Shown here: in pieces, positions 9,495 through 19,306 of the stretch
Numbering within the stretch: the first letter of the stretch is position 1
Layout of the letters: each line of letters opens with the position of its first letter
Assembly: GCA_023399215.1 (NCBI GenBank)
Contig: JAEWQJ010000027.1
Span: 1 to 64,000, forward strand
DNA length: 64,000 bases
From: Methanobacteriota archaeon
GTDB taxonomy: Archaea; Halobacteriota; Methanosarcinia; Methanosarcinales; Methanosarcinaceae
Direction of reading: 5' to 3'
Position numbers and translations under genes: made by a program
Notes under the pieces: generated by a model
Seen by the model: only the letters and a program-made list of their open reading frames with translations
Told to the model about the DNA's origin: nothing
Database searches by the model: none

Positions 9495-10217
9495 ATGGCC
9501 GATAAAAGAGAACCAGCCCCAGGATGGCCTATCCTGAAAGGAGAATATGAAGTAGGCGATGTCAAGAACTGTGTACTGGTAATTACCTGCGGGTCACACC
9601 TTCCCGGACAGCCAATTCTTGATGCAGGAGCAGCCGTTACCGGATCATGTAAGACCGAAAACCTCGGTATTGAAAAGGTAGTTGCTCACATTATCTCAAA
9701 CCCTAACATCAGGTACCTGCTTGTGACTGGCTCTGAAGTTAAAGGGCACATTACCGGGCAGTCAGTGATGAGCCTTCACGCAAACGGTGTAAAAGAGAAC
9801 AGGATTTCAGGGGCACTGGGTGCAATTCCATATGTTGAAAACCTGAATGCAGATGCAATTGCTCGTTTCCAGGAGCAGGTTCAGGTTGTCAACCTTCTTG
9901 ATACTGAGGATATGGGTGCCATAACATCAAAAGTGAAAGAACTCGCCTCAAAAGATCCGGGTGCTTTTGATGCAGAACCTCTGATCGTGGAGATCAGTGA
10001 GGAAGGCGAAGAAGAAGAAGAAGGCGGTGTTGTCAGGCCGGTCTCTGGAGAAATCGCAGTTATCCGAAGTAGACTGAAGGCAATTGAAGCCCGCATGATG
10101 GATATAGGAAACTTGAACAAGTTCCACTCAGGAGTTCACGCAGGAAAGATCGAAGGCGCCATGATAGGGTTGACAATAACCATATCCCTGCTTGGATTAT
10201 TACTGCTAGGGAGGTAA
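9495..10217 (+). CDS. mtrA: Methyl-H4SPT:CoM methyltransferase corrinoid subunit A
   Basis: 240 residues. MtrA carries the factor III corrinoid that accepts the methyl group from MtrH and passes it to coenzyme M. The histidine that serves as lower cobalt ligand is His85 counting Met (His84 in the usual numbering) within [14 protein letters not shown]. The cytoplasmic domain spans about residues 1-170. An acidic linker with repeated [10 protein letters not shown] (about 170-180) and a C-terminal membrane anchor (about 218-237) follow. The start has AAAGGGGTGG upstream, partly inside mtrB. The stop TAA shares its last base with an ATG in front of mtrF. Confidence 0.97.
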   Translation: MADKREPAPGWPILKGEYEVGDVKNCVLVITCGSHLPGQPILDAGAAVTGSCKTENLGIEKVVAHIISNPNIRYLLVTGSEVKGHITGQSVMSLHANGVKENRISGALGAIPYVENLNADAIARFQEQVQVVNLLDTEDMGAITSKVKELASKDPGAFDAEPLIVEISEEGEEEEEGGVVRPVSGEIAVIRSRLKAIEARMMDIGNLNKFHSGVHAGKIEGAMIGLTITISLLGLLLLGR

Positions 10218-10222
10218 TGAAA

Positions 10223-10438
10223 ATGGCAGAAGAATACGATAAAGGCGTCCCAATGGTGCTTGCCCCTCAGATGGGTGCAATTGATGCTACTGTTGAGAGT
10301 ATTCGATATAGAGCACAGTTGATTGCGAGAAACCAGAAGCTGGATTCCGGGGTTGCGGCTACCGGATTAGCCGGCTTTGCAGCAGGTTTCATCTTTTCGC
10401 TGCTGATGGTCATTGTACTCCCGTTACTGTTCTGGTGA
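10223..10438 (+). CDS. mtrF: Methyl-H4SPT:CoM methyltransferase subunit F
   Basis: 71 residues beginning [20 protein letters not shown], a soluble segment followed by one C-terminal membrane helix (about 46-70). Two in-frame ATGs exist (10217 and 10223). I prefer the second because GGGAGG at 10209-10214 is then eight bases away rather than two, and because known MtrF proteins start MAEE. MtrF is a small anchor subunit related in layout to the end of MtrA. Confidence 0.93.
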   Translation: MAEEYDKGVPMVLAPQMGAIDATVESIRYRAQLIARNQKLDSGVAATGLAGFAAGFIFSLLMVIVLPLLFW

Positions 10439-10451
10439 GAGGTGAAATAAC

Positions 10452-10670
10452 ATGGATGGAAAAGCACCAGCAGCATTTGTAGAGCCAGGTGAATTTAACG
10501 AAGTAATGAAAAGGCTCGATAAGATCGATGAAAAGATTGAGTTTGTCAACAGTGAAGTTGCACAAAAAATCGGAAGGAAAGTAGGAAGGGATATTGGAAT
10601 TCTGTACGGCGGATTTATTGGCCTGCTGCTCTTCCTGATATATACCGTGGTATCATCAATGTTCATGTAA
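10452..10670 (+). CDS. mtrG: Methyl-H4SPT:CoM methyltransferase subunit G
   Basis: 72 residues: a charged amphipathic N-terminal part (FNEVMKRLDKIDEKIEFVNS, about 16-35) followed by a single C-terminal membrane helix (about 50-71). This is the usual MtrG form, a small stalk/anchor subunit. GAGAGGTGA lies upstream of the ATG, and mtrH follows 13 bases after the stop. Confidence 0.94.
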   Translation: MDGKAPAAFVEPGEFNEVMKRLDKIDEKIEFVNSEVAQKIGRKVGRDIGILYGGFIGLLLFLIYTVVSSMFM

Positions 10671-10683
10671 GTGAGGGATCAAA

Positions 10684-11634
10684 ATGTTCAAGTTTGACAA
10701 GAAACAGGAAGTTTTTGAAATCGGTGGAGTTAAATTCGGCGGACAGCCGGGTGAATTCCCAACCGTGTTAGTCAGTACTATGTTCTATGCAAGGCACAAG
10801 ATTGTGACTGATGAAGATAAGGGTATCTTTGACAGGGCTGCTGCAGAAACCCTCTGGAACACTCAGGTCTCACTGAGCGATGCCACTGGAAACCCCTACG
10901 TAAACCAGATTGTAGGAGAAACCCCAGAATCAATCAAGCGCTATATTGACTGGTTCGTTGAGATTGACGACAAGACACCTTTCCTGATTGACTCCTCAGC
11001 CGGAAACGTGCGTGCAGCCGCAGCGCAGTACTGTACTGAAATCGGTGTTGCAGACAGGGCAATCCACAACTCGATTAACGCAAGTATCGAGCAGGAAGAA
11101 ATCGATATCCTTACCGAAAGCGACGTAGAAGCTGCAATCGTTCTGGCTTTTAACGCAACCGACCCAACCGTAAAAGGAAAGATGGACATTCTTGAAGTCG
11201 GCGGTTCTGGATTAACAAAAGGAATGCTTCAGATCTCAAAGGAATGTGGAATCAAGTATCCATTAATTGATGTTGCTGCAATGCCTCTTGGCGCAGGTTC
11301 CGGTCCTACTATCCGCTCGATACCCACAATGAAAGCAAAATTCGGGCTGCCAATCGGCGGCGGATACCACAACATGGCCTCGGCCTGGGACTGGCTCCGC
11401 AAATTCAAGAAGACTCAGCCTGACCCCAAGGCAATCTACATGCCTGCAGACATTGGTACCAACCTGGTAGCCCAGATTGCAGGTTCTGATTACCTGCTCT
11501 ATGGTCCTATCGAGAACGTCAACCAGATTTTCCCGGCTGTTGCAATGGTAGACATCATGCTTGGAGAAACTGCAAAGGACCTTGGCGTCGAGATCGCAGA
11601 CCTGGAAAACCACCCGGTAACCAAGCTGACATAA
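10684..11634 (+). CDS. mtrH: Methyl-H4SPT:CoM methyltransferase subunit H
   Basis: 316 residues, a soluble TIM-barrel subunit of normal length that binds methyl-tetrahydrosarcinapterin and transfers its methyl group to the corrinoid of MtrA. Recognisable stretches include EIGGVKFGGQPGEFPTVLVS near the start, FLIDSSAGNVRAAAAQYC and GGGYHNMASAWDWL. The last gene of the operon, it is preceded by GTGAGG and followed by AGGAGAAAATT and T-rich sequence (11690-11730) that probably ends transcription. Confidence 0.97.
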   Translation: MFKFDKKQEVFEIGGVKFGGQPGEFPTVLVSTMFYARHKIVTDEDKGIFDRAAAETLWNTQVSLSDATGNPYVNQIVGETPESIKRYIDWFVEIDDKTPFLIDSSAGNVRAAAAQYCTEIGVADRAIHNSINASIEQEEIDILTESDVEAAIVLAFNATDPTVKGKMDILEVGGSGLTKGMLQISKECGIKYPLIDVAAMPLGAGSGPTIRSIPTMKAKFGLPIGGGYHNMASAWDWLRKFKKTQPDPKAIYMPADIGTNLVAQIAGSDYLLYGPIENVNQIFPAVAMVDIMLGETAKDLGVEIADLENHPVTKLT

Positions 11635-12839
11635 ATAAAAAGGAGAAAATTACAGAGAGTCTCAGGACTCAAAAGCAGAGGAAATTTTCCTTTGCTTTTT
11701 CTTCTTTTAAAAAGTTTTGTAGCTTTTTAGCTAATTTTGGTTCTTATTCTTGGTCTTCTGATTTTTGCTTTCCACAGGCTTTCTACTTTTATTCTCTATA
11801 CTACTTTGGAACATTTTTGTTTAACTTATCTACTTTCAGATACTCTGTTTGTCTACTTTAAAACACTTCTTTTGCCTATTTTTGAGTATAATCTCCAGAT
11901 GTATCTGAATAGAATGTTTTGATAAACCAGAAAATACATAGTACTAAATGAATAGGAAAAATGAATTTATGGGCAAAAAAGGTGTTATGGATGAGCTAGA
12001 ACGGAAGGGATGATTATTAAAAAGCTTCTGTCCTTTTTCAGGAGAAAAAAAGTCCCTGGCTGGCTAAATACTCCTATCTGAACCTGCCAGGTACTTATGA
12101 AACCACTCCCAAACTCGCTTTTTGGGACTGTTATCACCTCTGAAGATTGTGAGTTCTCAGGAAAATTGTAATAACCTGTGAGTTTTTATCCTGCGCTTAA
12201 GCAGGAGTTATACAATTTACTTAGAAACTCACGGCTTTTGAACATGTCAACCTATGTCCTCGAAATTAAATTAGGGTAGATAATCTAAGGTTTAACAAAC
12301 TGTAAGGATAGGGTGAAATCAATAATGCGATCTTCCAGGTTATAGCAGTCCGACTTACATCCTAATATTTTTAATTGCATATTGTACACTCTCTTAACAT
12401 ATATATATAAAGAGTTGTGAATCAGTATCATTCGTTTCTGGTCGTTTGTTAAGCATTTAGTTTAACGTTCTAATAAAAACTTAATTAAACTTCGAAAGTA
12501 AGGTGGCATACAAAAATATACATCCAGGCAATTCGACGGAATTTTATAAGGGTGTCAATATTGTATTATGTTTTAAAATTAATTGGGACTTTGGATGGAA
12601 TATCTTTTAATTCTAATCATCAAAGAGTGGTAATAAATAGAAAGATTTAATATTCGGTAGCACTTACCAGTAACATAAATAGAGCTCTAAATAAGAACTT
12701 TTAGGATCCACAGTGCACTTCTTTAGAAAAAATGTTTTTCTATACATCTAACCGGAAACTATCTAAAGTTCTGATCTTACGGGCATCAAAACGGATCATA
12801 GCATAAATAGCCAGGAAACCGGATCTATCGGGTGGAAAT
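11635..12839. other. 1.2-kb spacer after the mtr operon
   Basis: T-rich sequence after mtrH (11690-11730) is a likely terminator. A TATA-like run ACATATATATATAAAG lies near 12398-12413, some 430 bases before the next gene, so a long leader or an untranslated RNA is possible. A nested inverted repeat is annotated separately. Two minus-strand frames are open around 12000-12180 with mildly protein-like wording, but they compete and neither has a start signal. Confidence 0.4.
12175..12234. repeat. Nested inverted repeat, possible structured RNA
   Basis: An outer pair GTGAGTTT (12178-12185) and AAACTCAC (12225-12232), extended by CC/GG across one bulged base, encloses a perfect hairpin TCCTGC-GCTTAA-GCAGGA (12189-12206). 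No T-run follows directly, so it is not a simple terminator. Confidence 0.4.
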
Positions 12840-13949
12840 ATGCTGATCAGAAAGAACATTTCCCTGGATGATAAATACCTTAAAAAGTTACAGCCCCTTC
12901 TGGATGCCAATAATGGAAATTTGAGTGCTGCAGTCAGGGATACCATTGAAGTTGCGGATACAGCTCTTTTATATCATAAAAGTATTGATGAAGCAATTCG
13001 ATTTTTAAAAGAAACTCCTGCAAAAGAAGAGTTAAACGAGACAATCCAGAACGGAGAAAATATCGTTATAAATAAAACGATGCTTGAATGGCTGTTCAGG
13101 TGTACAAAGGGTAGGATTACGGATGAAGAGCTTGTTAATGAGCTTATCAATCCATTTGAGATTCAGGATATGAAACAACTCGAAGAGTACCTTAATAGGG
13201 TTTCCAGAAGCTATCAATGGGTAATTCGGACTTCAATAAAGTGCGAAGATATTAATAATCCTGAATCTGCACTGGTACTTATTTCCAACTCGACAGTGCA
13301 CAGTAGAGACTTTTTTGCTCAGCTGGTAGCTCATTTCCTTTCCAGATGGAAACAGCTTGACGTTGAGCATGTTTTCAGGAGGTCAAACTCAACCCAAATT
13401 TCCTTCAAAAGAAATACCTCTATCTCATCAAATGAGATCATGCCCGGAATCCGGAAGCATTTTGGATATCTTGATGTTTTATGTAAGGAGTTGGACGACA
13501 ATACCGAATTCTGGACTCAGCTAATGTATACTTATAATGCTGAGAGGTTCAACCTTGTGACTCTTCATCGGAGCCAGTTTGAAGTTTTTGCAACTGGAGA
13601 AGTCCCAAACCCAACAAAAATCCTTGAACGTCTTTGCAAACAGTCGGTAAGTGACATGACTCTTCCAGACTTGCTGGTTAATTTTAGAAAAATGTACCTT
13701 GCAACTCAGCTTGTCAAAAATATAGAAATCTCCCTTGACCCTGGAAACGAATCAGTAACCATTTTCCATGACTTCAAAGATGAAAGGGTTATTCGTAAGC
13801 TTGTGAAGTATTTTTCAAATATATTCAGGGAAAACGGCACGCCTTTTGAGACATTTTCATATTCAAGCATGATTATATTTAGGTTCTTTCAGGGGCGAGA
13901 ACCTGACAGTTCAGATTTATATTTGATGGAATCAATGGAAGAGCCCTAA
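12840..13949 (+). CDS. Uncharacterised protein with a ribbon-helix-helix-like N-terminus
   Basis: 369 residues; I do not recognise the family. Residues 1-42 (RKNISLDDKYLKKLQPLLDA, then LSAAVRDTIEVAD) look like a ribbon-helix-helix DNA-binding motif: a short strand, then two helices with the second in the SAAVRDTI style. The remaining 320 residues are mixed alpha/beta without membrane segments; the last 100 contain a strand pair (VKNIEISLD, SVTIFHDFKD) that resembles a small sensory fold. No catalytic motif is visible. It sits alone downstream of the mtr operon on the same strand, but 1.2 kb away, so co-transcription is unlikely. A regulatory role is inference from the N-terminus only. Confidence 0.6.
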   Translation: MLIRKNISLDDKYLKKLQPLLDANNGNLSAAVRDTIEVADTALLYHKSIDEAIRFLKETPAKEELNETIQNGENIVINKTMLEWLFRCTKGRITDEELVNELINPFEIQDMKQLEEYLNRVSRSYQWVIRTSIKCEDINNPESALVLISNSTVHSRDFFAQLVAHFLSRWKQLDVEHVFRRSNSTQISFKRNTSISSNEIMPGIRKHFGYLDVLCKELDDNTEFWTQLMYTYNAERFNLVTLHRSQFEVFATGEVPNPTKILERLCKQSVSDMTLPDLLVNFRKMYLATQLVKNIEISLDPGNESVTIFHDFKDERVIRKLVKYFSNIFRENGTPFETFSYSSMIIFRFFQGREPDSSDLYLMESMEEP

Positions 13950-14177
13950 TAACTTGACCCTAATAACCTGAAGAAGTTCAAAGGTCTACTGGAGTTTAAA
14001 GGTTTATTGACCAGAACCATAAAATGGCTAAAATATTTCAATGACTTAATTAAAAAATTAATGACTAAAATTAAAGGGTAAAACTTTAGCCCGTAGGTTA
14101 AAGTTCCCACAGAAACTTCAGGCACTGAAGCCTATAATTTCTGACACTTATTGTTTAAACCGGCCATTTTGCCTTAG

Positions 14178-15611
14178 TTAGCCTTTTGTAACCCCTAAAG
14201 GAAGAACTCTTGCGACCTTACGGGCAATTCCGAGTTCATGCACAACATTTACCACTTCGCTGCTGGACTTGTATACACCTGGAGCTTCCTCTGCAATGAC
14301 TGAAGGATGGGTGGCTCTTACTGTAATGCCCCGAGCTTCAAGGTTTTCTTTTACGCTCTGTCCGCGGAATTCTTTCTTTGCATGTGCTCTGCTCATGACT
14401 CTGCCAGCCCCATGACAGGCACTACCGAAAGAAACATTCATAGCCTCTTCTGAACCGCATAGTATATAAGAAGGAGTCCCCATGCTTCCCGGAATCAGCA
14501 CCGGTTGACCTACATCTCTGTATACGGCCGGAACTTCGGGATGCCCTGGAGGAAAGGCTCTTGTTGCTCCTTTCCTGTGTACATATACCTCTTTTTTCTT
14601 GCCGTCCACAATATGTTTCTCAAGTTTTGCCACGTTGTGGGCAACGTCATAAAGCAGATCCATGCCCAGGTCGTCAGCATCTCTCTCAAATATTTTTTCA
14701 AACGATTCCCTTGTCCAGTGAGTAATTATCTGACGATTTGCCCATGCATAATTTGCAGCACATAGCATGGCTTTAAAATAGTTCTGAGCTTCCCTTGACT
14801 GGGCAGGGGCACAGGCAAGTTGTTTGTCCGGAATTTCAATTTTATAGTTCTTTACGGCCTGAGAGAGTTCCTTTAAGTGATCAGTACAAATCTGGTGCCC
14901 TGCACCCCTTGACCCGCAGTGGATCATTACCGTAACCTGGCCTTCTTGAAGTCCAAAGGTCGAGGCTATTTCCTGATCATAGATCTTATCAACGTACTGA
15001 ACCTCAAGGAAGTGGTTGCCGCTTCCAAGAGTTCCTAACTGAGGTTTTCCTCTTTTTCTGGCTTTCGTGCTTACCTGGGCAGGGTCGGCTCCTTCCATAC
15101 ACCCATTAGCTTCACAATGTTTGACATCAGCTTCTACGCCATACCCGGCTTCTACAGCCCAGTTTGCCCCTTCTAGAAAAGCACTGTCCAGTTCCTGGTC
15201 CGAAGCCCTGATCCGACTTTTGGAACCAACGCCTGCGGGTATATTACTAAAAAGCTCGTCGGTTAAACTCTTTATTTTCGGAACGACCTCTTCTTTCTGA
15301 AGGTTGGTGCGAATGAGCCTCACTCCACAGTTGATATCAAAACCTACCCCGCCCGGGCTGATAATCCCTTCTTCGACGTCAAAAGCGGCAACTCCCCCTA
15401 TAGCAAAGCCATAGCCAAGATGAGCATCAGGCATTGCCATGGAGTACTTCTGAATACCAGGTAAGGTTGCCACATTTGCAATCTGGTCAATAGTCTCGGG
15501 TTCAATGCCTTCAAGCAAATTTTGGGATAAAAACAGGCGGCCCGGAACCCGCATGTTCGGGATGTGCCCAACAGGAATTTCCCATTCATTTTCAGAAAGT
15601 TTCCTGACCAT
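14178..15611 (-). CDS. rtcB: RtcB, 3'-phosphate RNA ligase
   Basis: RtcB joins RNA 2',3'-cyclic phosphate or 3'-phosphate ends to 5'-OH ends in a GTP- and Mn-dependent reaction, and in archaea seals tRNA exon halves. 477 residues from the chosen start. Metal and catalytic positions are all present: the Cys in [11 protein letters not shown], His in [10 protein letters not shown], His pairs in [10 protein letters not shown], His in DVAHNVAK, and the guanylylated His in [10 protein letters not shown]. No intein is present. I chose the ATG at 15611 because GGAGGTGA lies seven bases upstream; an in-frame ATG at 15680 would add 23 poorly conserved acidic residues and has only a weak site. The gene is convergent with the ribbon-helix-helix-like gene. 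Confidence 0.93.
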   Translation of the reverse strand: MVRKLSENEWEIPVGHIPNMRVPGRLFLSQNLLEGIEPETIDQIANVATLPGIQKYSMAMPDAHLGYGFAIGGVAAFDVEEGIISPGGVGFDINCGVRLIRTNLQKEEVVPKIKSLTDELFSNIPAGVGSKSRIRASDQELDSAFLEGANWAVEAGYGVEADVKHCEANGCMEGADPAQVSTKARKRGKPQLGTLGSGNHFLEVQYVDKIYDQEIASTFGLQEGQVTVMIHCGSRGAGHQICTDHLKELSQAVKNYKIEIPDKQLACAPAQSREAQNYFKAMLCAANYAWANRQIITHWTRESFEKIFERDADDLGMDLLYDVAHNVAKLEKHIVDGKKKEVYVHRKGATRAFPPGHPEVPAVYRDVGQPVLIPGSMGTPSYILCGSEEAMNVSFGSACHGAGRVMSRAHAKKEFRGQSVKENLEARGITVRATHPSVIAEEAPGVYKSSSEVVNVVHELGIARKVARVLPLGVTKG

Positions 15612-16090
15612 ACCCTTCACCTCCTTCCGTACATTTTCCGTGCTTAATTCCTCAATAGCTGTATCTTCACTTTCTACCATGATTTATGCTCCCTGCTCCT
15701 TTATGCTAAGATATAATTCTGGAACTACTAATTTATCTTCCGTTTTCCAAGGGTTCTGCAAATTAACCTGGAAACGTGATCAAGATACATTGTGTCAGGC
15801 TGGATTAAAGCCACAATGAATTTTGGAAACGGCTGATTAAGATCGGTTCGATATAACAAAGTCGATCTAAATATGACTGAACCAATTCAGGACTAGATAA
15901 CTCAACTTGAGATATACTGAGATATACTTGAAATATTATAGTACTTGAGATATTATAGTACTTGAGACGTTATAGTGCAGAATAGGATAATTCCTATACA
16001 TGAAGATATGCATGGTGCAAGTAGTTAGAGGAGAAACAGCCAGTATTCGGTAAACCAATTCCGGAGGATAGAAGAAAAGCTTCTGTTCCC
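15612..16090. repeat. Spacer with a 17-bp tandem array (15926-15976)
   Basis: Between rtcB and archease lie three head-to-tail 17-bp units, ACTTGARATATTATAGT and variants (15926-15976), preceded by a partial copy GAGATATACT twice. The rest holds the rtcB promoter on the minus strand and no gene. Confidence 0.6.
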
Positions 16091-16531
16091 TTAAATATCC
16101 ACAACAACCTGAGCCTTCCAGCCATCAGCAGTCTTCGTTATTTCTAACTGGTTATAGGTAACAGCCTTAATTTCAGTCTCAAAGGGAAGGCTTTCGAGAG
16201 AGTACTTTTCACCTAGTGCCTGAGCTGTTATTGAATATTCACCTTTTTCTTCCCTGATTTTCTCAACCCGAAACTTCCTGAAAACGATTTCATCAACTTC
16301 AAAGAGATATAGAAGTTCAGAAAGCCAGTCCACAAGCAGGGATTCTAGGTCCGGCGACTTGAGACAAATTTCTCTTGCGGTATCTCCCGAGACTTTTTCT
16401 GTATCAATTATAACATTAAACATAGCGAGAGCCGCATTTTCAAATACTTCTTCCCTAGTTTTTCCGTAAGCCCGGAACTTGATATCTGCAGTGTGATCCA
16501 GATACTCATACTGTTTTCCTTGAGATGACAT
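16091..16531 (-). CDS. Archease, RtcB-activating protein
   Basis: 146 residues, normal for archease. The N-terminal signature YLDHTADIKFRAYG (about residues 10-23) contains the conserved His and Asp that bind a metal in the family, and the C-terminal part ends with the usual AVTYNQLEI...VVVDI strands. Archease speeds the guanylylation of RtcB and lets it work through many turnovers. The gene is upstream of rtcB on the same strand but separated by about 480 bases with repeats, so the two probably have separate promoters. Confidence 0.92.
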   Translation of the reverse strand: MSSQGKQYEYLDHTADIKFRAYGKTREEVFENAALAMFNVIIDTEKVSGDTAREICLKSPDLESLLVDWLSELLYLFEVDEIVFRKFRVEKIREEKGEYSITAQALGEKYSLESLPFETEIKAVTYNQLEITKTADGWKAQVVVDI

Positions 16532-16726
16532 AGCCAGGTAATTGTGTTTTTGTTACATTAACTTATTTACAGAATAAATCTGTTTTCAGGCCTAGAGGAT
16601 TTCCCTTAACTTTAATAGCAAACTTAGACAGCGAACCTTAACAACGAACTTAGCCAATGAATTGAAACAGAATTCAAATTGAAATAAAACTAAATTGAGT
16701 TGCAAAATTATTTAATGAGTATGTCG

Positions 16727-17338
16727 TTACTGCAACTCTTTCCATATATAGTAGATTCTCTGGATTGCTGTTATATGGCTGGTTACAGCGATCAGGATGA
16801 CGGCCCAGCCAAGAATTGAAAAACCTGCAATTGGCGCTGGAAAGGCAAAGTTGCCGAAGGATGCAAGAATTATAACTACAAGTCGGTCAGCCCTGCCCAT
16901 TATTCCACCATAGTATCTTCCAAGGCTGAGCGCCTGGGCCTGGGTTCCGAGATAGCTGGTAAGCAGCACACCTACAATTGCCGTAACTCCTAACTGCCAG
17001 GAGACGTAACCTGCAAAAAAGATGCTACATATTATAAAAACATCCGAGTAACGGTCAATTACGTGATCCAGAAAGTCACCTCTTGGGGTTGCTCTATTTG
17101 ATTTTCGTGCAATTATCCCGTCAAGGGCGTCAAAAATAGAGTTAAGTATTACCAGGATGCCTGCCAGCAGGATAAATTCCCTGGACGCAGGCGAGTAATA
17201 AAAACTCAGTCCTGCAAAGAATGCACATATAAGGGAAGCTATGGAAACCGTGTTGGGTGAGACCTCATATCTAACGAAATAGTCTGCCAGTGGGTCGATA
17301 CATTTTGAGGCAAAAGGTCTCAAGGTATTAAACGTCAT
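16727..17338 (-). CDS. CDP-alcohol phosphatidyltransferase (archaetidyl-head-group transferase)
   Basis: 203 residues with about five to six membrane segments. The catalytic signature D-x2-D-G-x2-A-R-x8-G-x3-D-x3-D is complete (DALDGIIARKSNRATPRGDF then LDHVIDRYSD, about residues 69-98). The family swaps CMP of a CDP-activated lipid for an alcohol head group. Archaeal relatives of this length make archaetidylinositol phosphate or similar ether lipids, and I favour that assignment, though the head group is not decidable from sequence. It is followed on its 5' side by a 330-base spacer and is probably monocistronic. Confidence 0.85.
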   Translation of the reverse strand: MTFNTLRPFASKCIDPLADYFVRYEVSPNTVSIASLICAFFAGLSFYYSPASREFILLAGILVILNSIFDALDGIIARKSNRATPRGDFLDHVIDRYSDVFIICSIFFAGYVSWQLGVTAIVGVLLTSYLGTQAQALSLGRYYGGIMGRADRLVVIILASFGNFAFPAPIAGFSILGWAVILIAVTSHITAIQRIYYIWKELQ

Positions 17339-17666
17339 GGTACTCGAGATTTTTTTAGGTGATACCGTAACAGAAAGTCGCCCCAGAAACAGGCGTCTTA
17401 TCTTACTCGGTATTCTGGTTTGGATTCGCTTTTATTCGTTTCTGTGTTTACCTGCTTTTTTATATTTATACTTAAGCTGTATGGTTATCCGCCTATTCAA
17501 TAGATAAGTTTACTCATTCTATTTCCTGTTTCTCATGCTTTTACTTCTAATCATGGATTAAACAAGCGAACGTTTATGACTACTCATTTTCTCTTTCTGC
17601 TGTCACACGATCTTACGGATAAACGAGGATCAAACGAACAAGCGTTTGCAATCGAGCGTTTATAGT
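17339..17666. other. Spacer without a gene
   Basis: 328 bases, AT-rich, with short repeated GCGTTTATAGTTTAT/CGAACGTTTATGACT-like wording (17567-17665). No ORF or stable hairpin was seen. Confidence 0.4.
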
Positions 17667-18236
17667 TTATTTACTTTCCCTTTCTGTTTTCGCACGCTCG
17701 TACAGGTACTTAACTTTGCAGGAATGCTCAAGTTGCGTGGTCACTATATAGGCGTCTCCAAGCGTTCTCCCTATTGCAAAAGTTCCGTGACTGTAAACTA
17801 TAGCGCCTCTGTGCCTTGAGAGTGCATTTGCAAGATTTCCTGCAAGCTCGCGACTACCTATCCCTCCTCCGACGACCGGAATTTCCCCAAGGAAGTACTG
17901 TCCTTCACTATCTACAGGTAAAATTCTTCCTTCAGGGCCTGCGAGCAGGGACTCAACAACCGCATACGGAGCATGAGCATGAATGATTGCAAGTGCTGAG
18001 GTCTGCCTGTAAATCTCTCTGTGTACGACAGCTTCGGAAGATGCAATTATGTCAAGGGAAGAAGTGTCCCAAACATCAACTTCAACAACGTTATTCTCTG
18101 TGATTTCATCAAGTGCGGCGCCTGTCCTGGTGATAAGCATCCTGTCGCCAGCTCTGATGCTGATATTTCCAAAGTTAGATTCGACAAGCCCGTGTTCAAC
18201 CAGCTTGCGCCCATATTTTGCAATTTCCTGCCACAT
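17667..18236 (-). CDS. Class II aldolase/adducin family protein (fuculose-phosphate aldolase-like)
   Basis: 189 residues, one aldolase II domain. The zinc ligands are visible as HAHAPYA (about residues 81-87) and the downstream His in VYSHGTFAIG (about 144-153); SNFGNISIR near residue 20 is the phosphate-loop region, and an acidic residue in VDSEGQYF fits the catalytic Glu. Archaeal relatives cleave fuculose 1-phosphate or similar to DHAP plus lactaldehyde and may serve in ribulose phosphate or methylthio-sugar salvage; the physiological substrate is not evident. The start ATG is unambiguous. It stands alone. Confidence 0.85.
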   Translation of the reverse strand: MWQEIAKYGRKLVEHGLVESNFGNISIRAGDRMLITRTGAALDEITENNVVEVDVWDTSSLDIIASSEAVVHREIYRQTSALAIIHAHAPYAVVESLLAGPEGRILPVDSEGQYFLGEIPVVGGGIGSRELAGNLANALSRHRGAIVYSHGTFAIGRTLGDAYIVTTQLEHSCKVKYLYERAKTERESK

Positions 18237-18387
18237 CGTAAGCGGTATATTATACCTTTGGTTAATAATACATATTGCTTAGAAGTTCACGGTTATGTTT
18301 CTAAAAAATATACTCTAATAATCCCTATTTTCTTCATAATGTCTAAAAAATCTGAAACTAAAATCAATTTTATCTTTTTAATTTTAT

Positions 18388-18510
18388 GAAACTTCACCTG
18401 TTTTGAGCGTATGTTTTATGGGCACACTAACCTCAGCTCTATTCTTTAAAAGATCCTCAGGGTCCTTGTAGTCACCAATAACAGAAGCCTTTAAAATACT
18501 ATACCTTCCT
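18388..18510 (-). pseudogene. Possible gene remnant, 40 codons, no start
   Basis: The minus strand is open for about 40 codons with protein-like wording (ASVIGDYKDPEDLLKNRAEV, then VPIKHTLKTGEVS and stop), bounded upstream by a stop and lacking a start codon with a ribosome-binding site. It may be the tail of a deleted gene; the family is unknown. Confidence 0.25.
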
Positions 18511-18549
18511 TTCTTCTAAGAATATTATACAAAAAGGAAAAATTAATGA

Positions 18550-19031
18550 TTACTTCTTTTCAAGAAATTCTATAAAAAAATCTAAATTCTGCTCTTTCAT
18601 TTGAATACAAAAATCATTATTTTTGTCTATATTTTTATACTGTTCGTACATGGAAGTTAATTGATTATACATTGTTGAGTTTACTGATTTATACCATTGT
18701 GCATAATCATGAATTATATTAACAGACATCGGACACAATAACAACGTTAAACCAAATCCTGTTTCATCATCCTGAAATATTACAAAAGGGAACGTTCTGC
18801 ATGCTTCCGACCTGTTATCGTATTTCTACATTTTGAATTTATCAGTAATGGGCACTGTTCTACGGCATTTATTGCTTTATAACATCCTTCTAACTCTGAC
18901 TTTATTCCACATTTCGTAAAGTCTTTTGTAAGTGTTCAGTTGTTTTTTGGGATTTGTTGTATCAATCCACTCTATGAATATAGATCATGTTTCAGTGCCG
19001 CAAACTTGAATTTAGTATCTTCGTTACGGAA
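18550..19031 (-). pseudogene. Multiply frameshifted gene remnant of unknown family
   Basis: Four adjoining minus-strand segments in different frames read as parts of one protein of about 160 residues: FRNEDTKFKFAALKHDLYS (19031-18975), EWIDTTNPKKQLNTYKRLYE, KCGIKSELEGCYKAINAVEQ continuing to CPLLINSKC, then ACRTFPFVIFQDDETGFGLT running without a stop to FIEFLEKK at 18550. The last segment has a TTG that could start a 64-residue protein, but the wording continues upstream of it, so decay of a larger gene is the better reading. At least three frameshifts are needed. I do not recognise the family. Confidence 0.55.
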
Positions 19032-19232
19032 CATTAGTTACCCTGGATATAATGTCTTAAGCGAGATAAACACAGGACTCTCTAAGGTTTATGTACTATG
19101 ACCTCTGGAACCTGACAAAAAAGAGAGAACAGATCACAAGCAAGTAAAGACGAATAGCTTCCAGATAAAGAATTCAGCCATAAAGTTTATCTGTGAGTAT
19201 TGTATTTAGATAAGTCGCAGCATTTTCTAATT

Positions 19233-19306
19233 GCCTCGTTGGCTCAGCCCGGTAGAGCGAGTGACTTGTAATCACTAGGTCGCGTGTTCAAATCACGCAC
19301 GGGGCT
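19233..19306 (+). tRNA. tRNA-Thr (TGT anticodon)
   Basis: The 7-bp acceptor stem GCCTCGT/ACGGGGC has one G-T wobble. The anticodon arm is AGTGA-CTTGTAA-TCACT with anticodon TGT, and the T arm is GCGTG-TTCAAAT-CACGC. The discriminator is T, there is no intron, and CCA is not encoded. A T-rich run follows at 19306-19320 and acts as a terminator. Confidence 0.95.

Noticed and set aside
11737..11922. 61-codon ORF after mtrH
   Set aside because: Composition is that of a T-rich terminator region (Phe/Leu-rich), there is no ribosome-binding site and no family wording.
12000..12180. Open minus-strand frames reading SPKKRVWEWFHKYLAGSDRS or GYYNFPENSQSSEVITVPKS
   Set aside because: Two overlapping frames compete, neither has a start and neither is recognisably homologous to a family, so I mention them only in the spacer note.
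15612..15680. Longer RtcB start at 15680
   Set aside because: The internal ATG at 15611 has a strong GGAGGTGA seven bases upstream, while the added 23 residues are acidic and untypical of RtcB.
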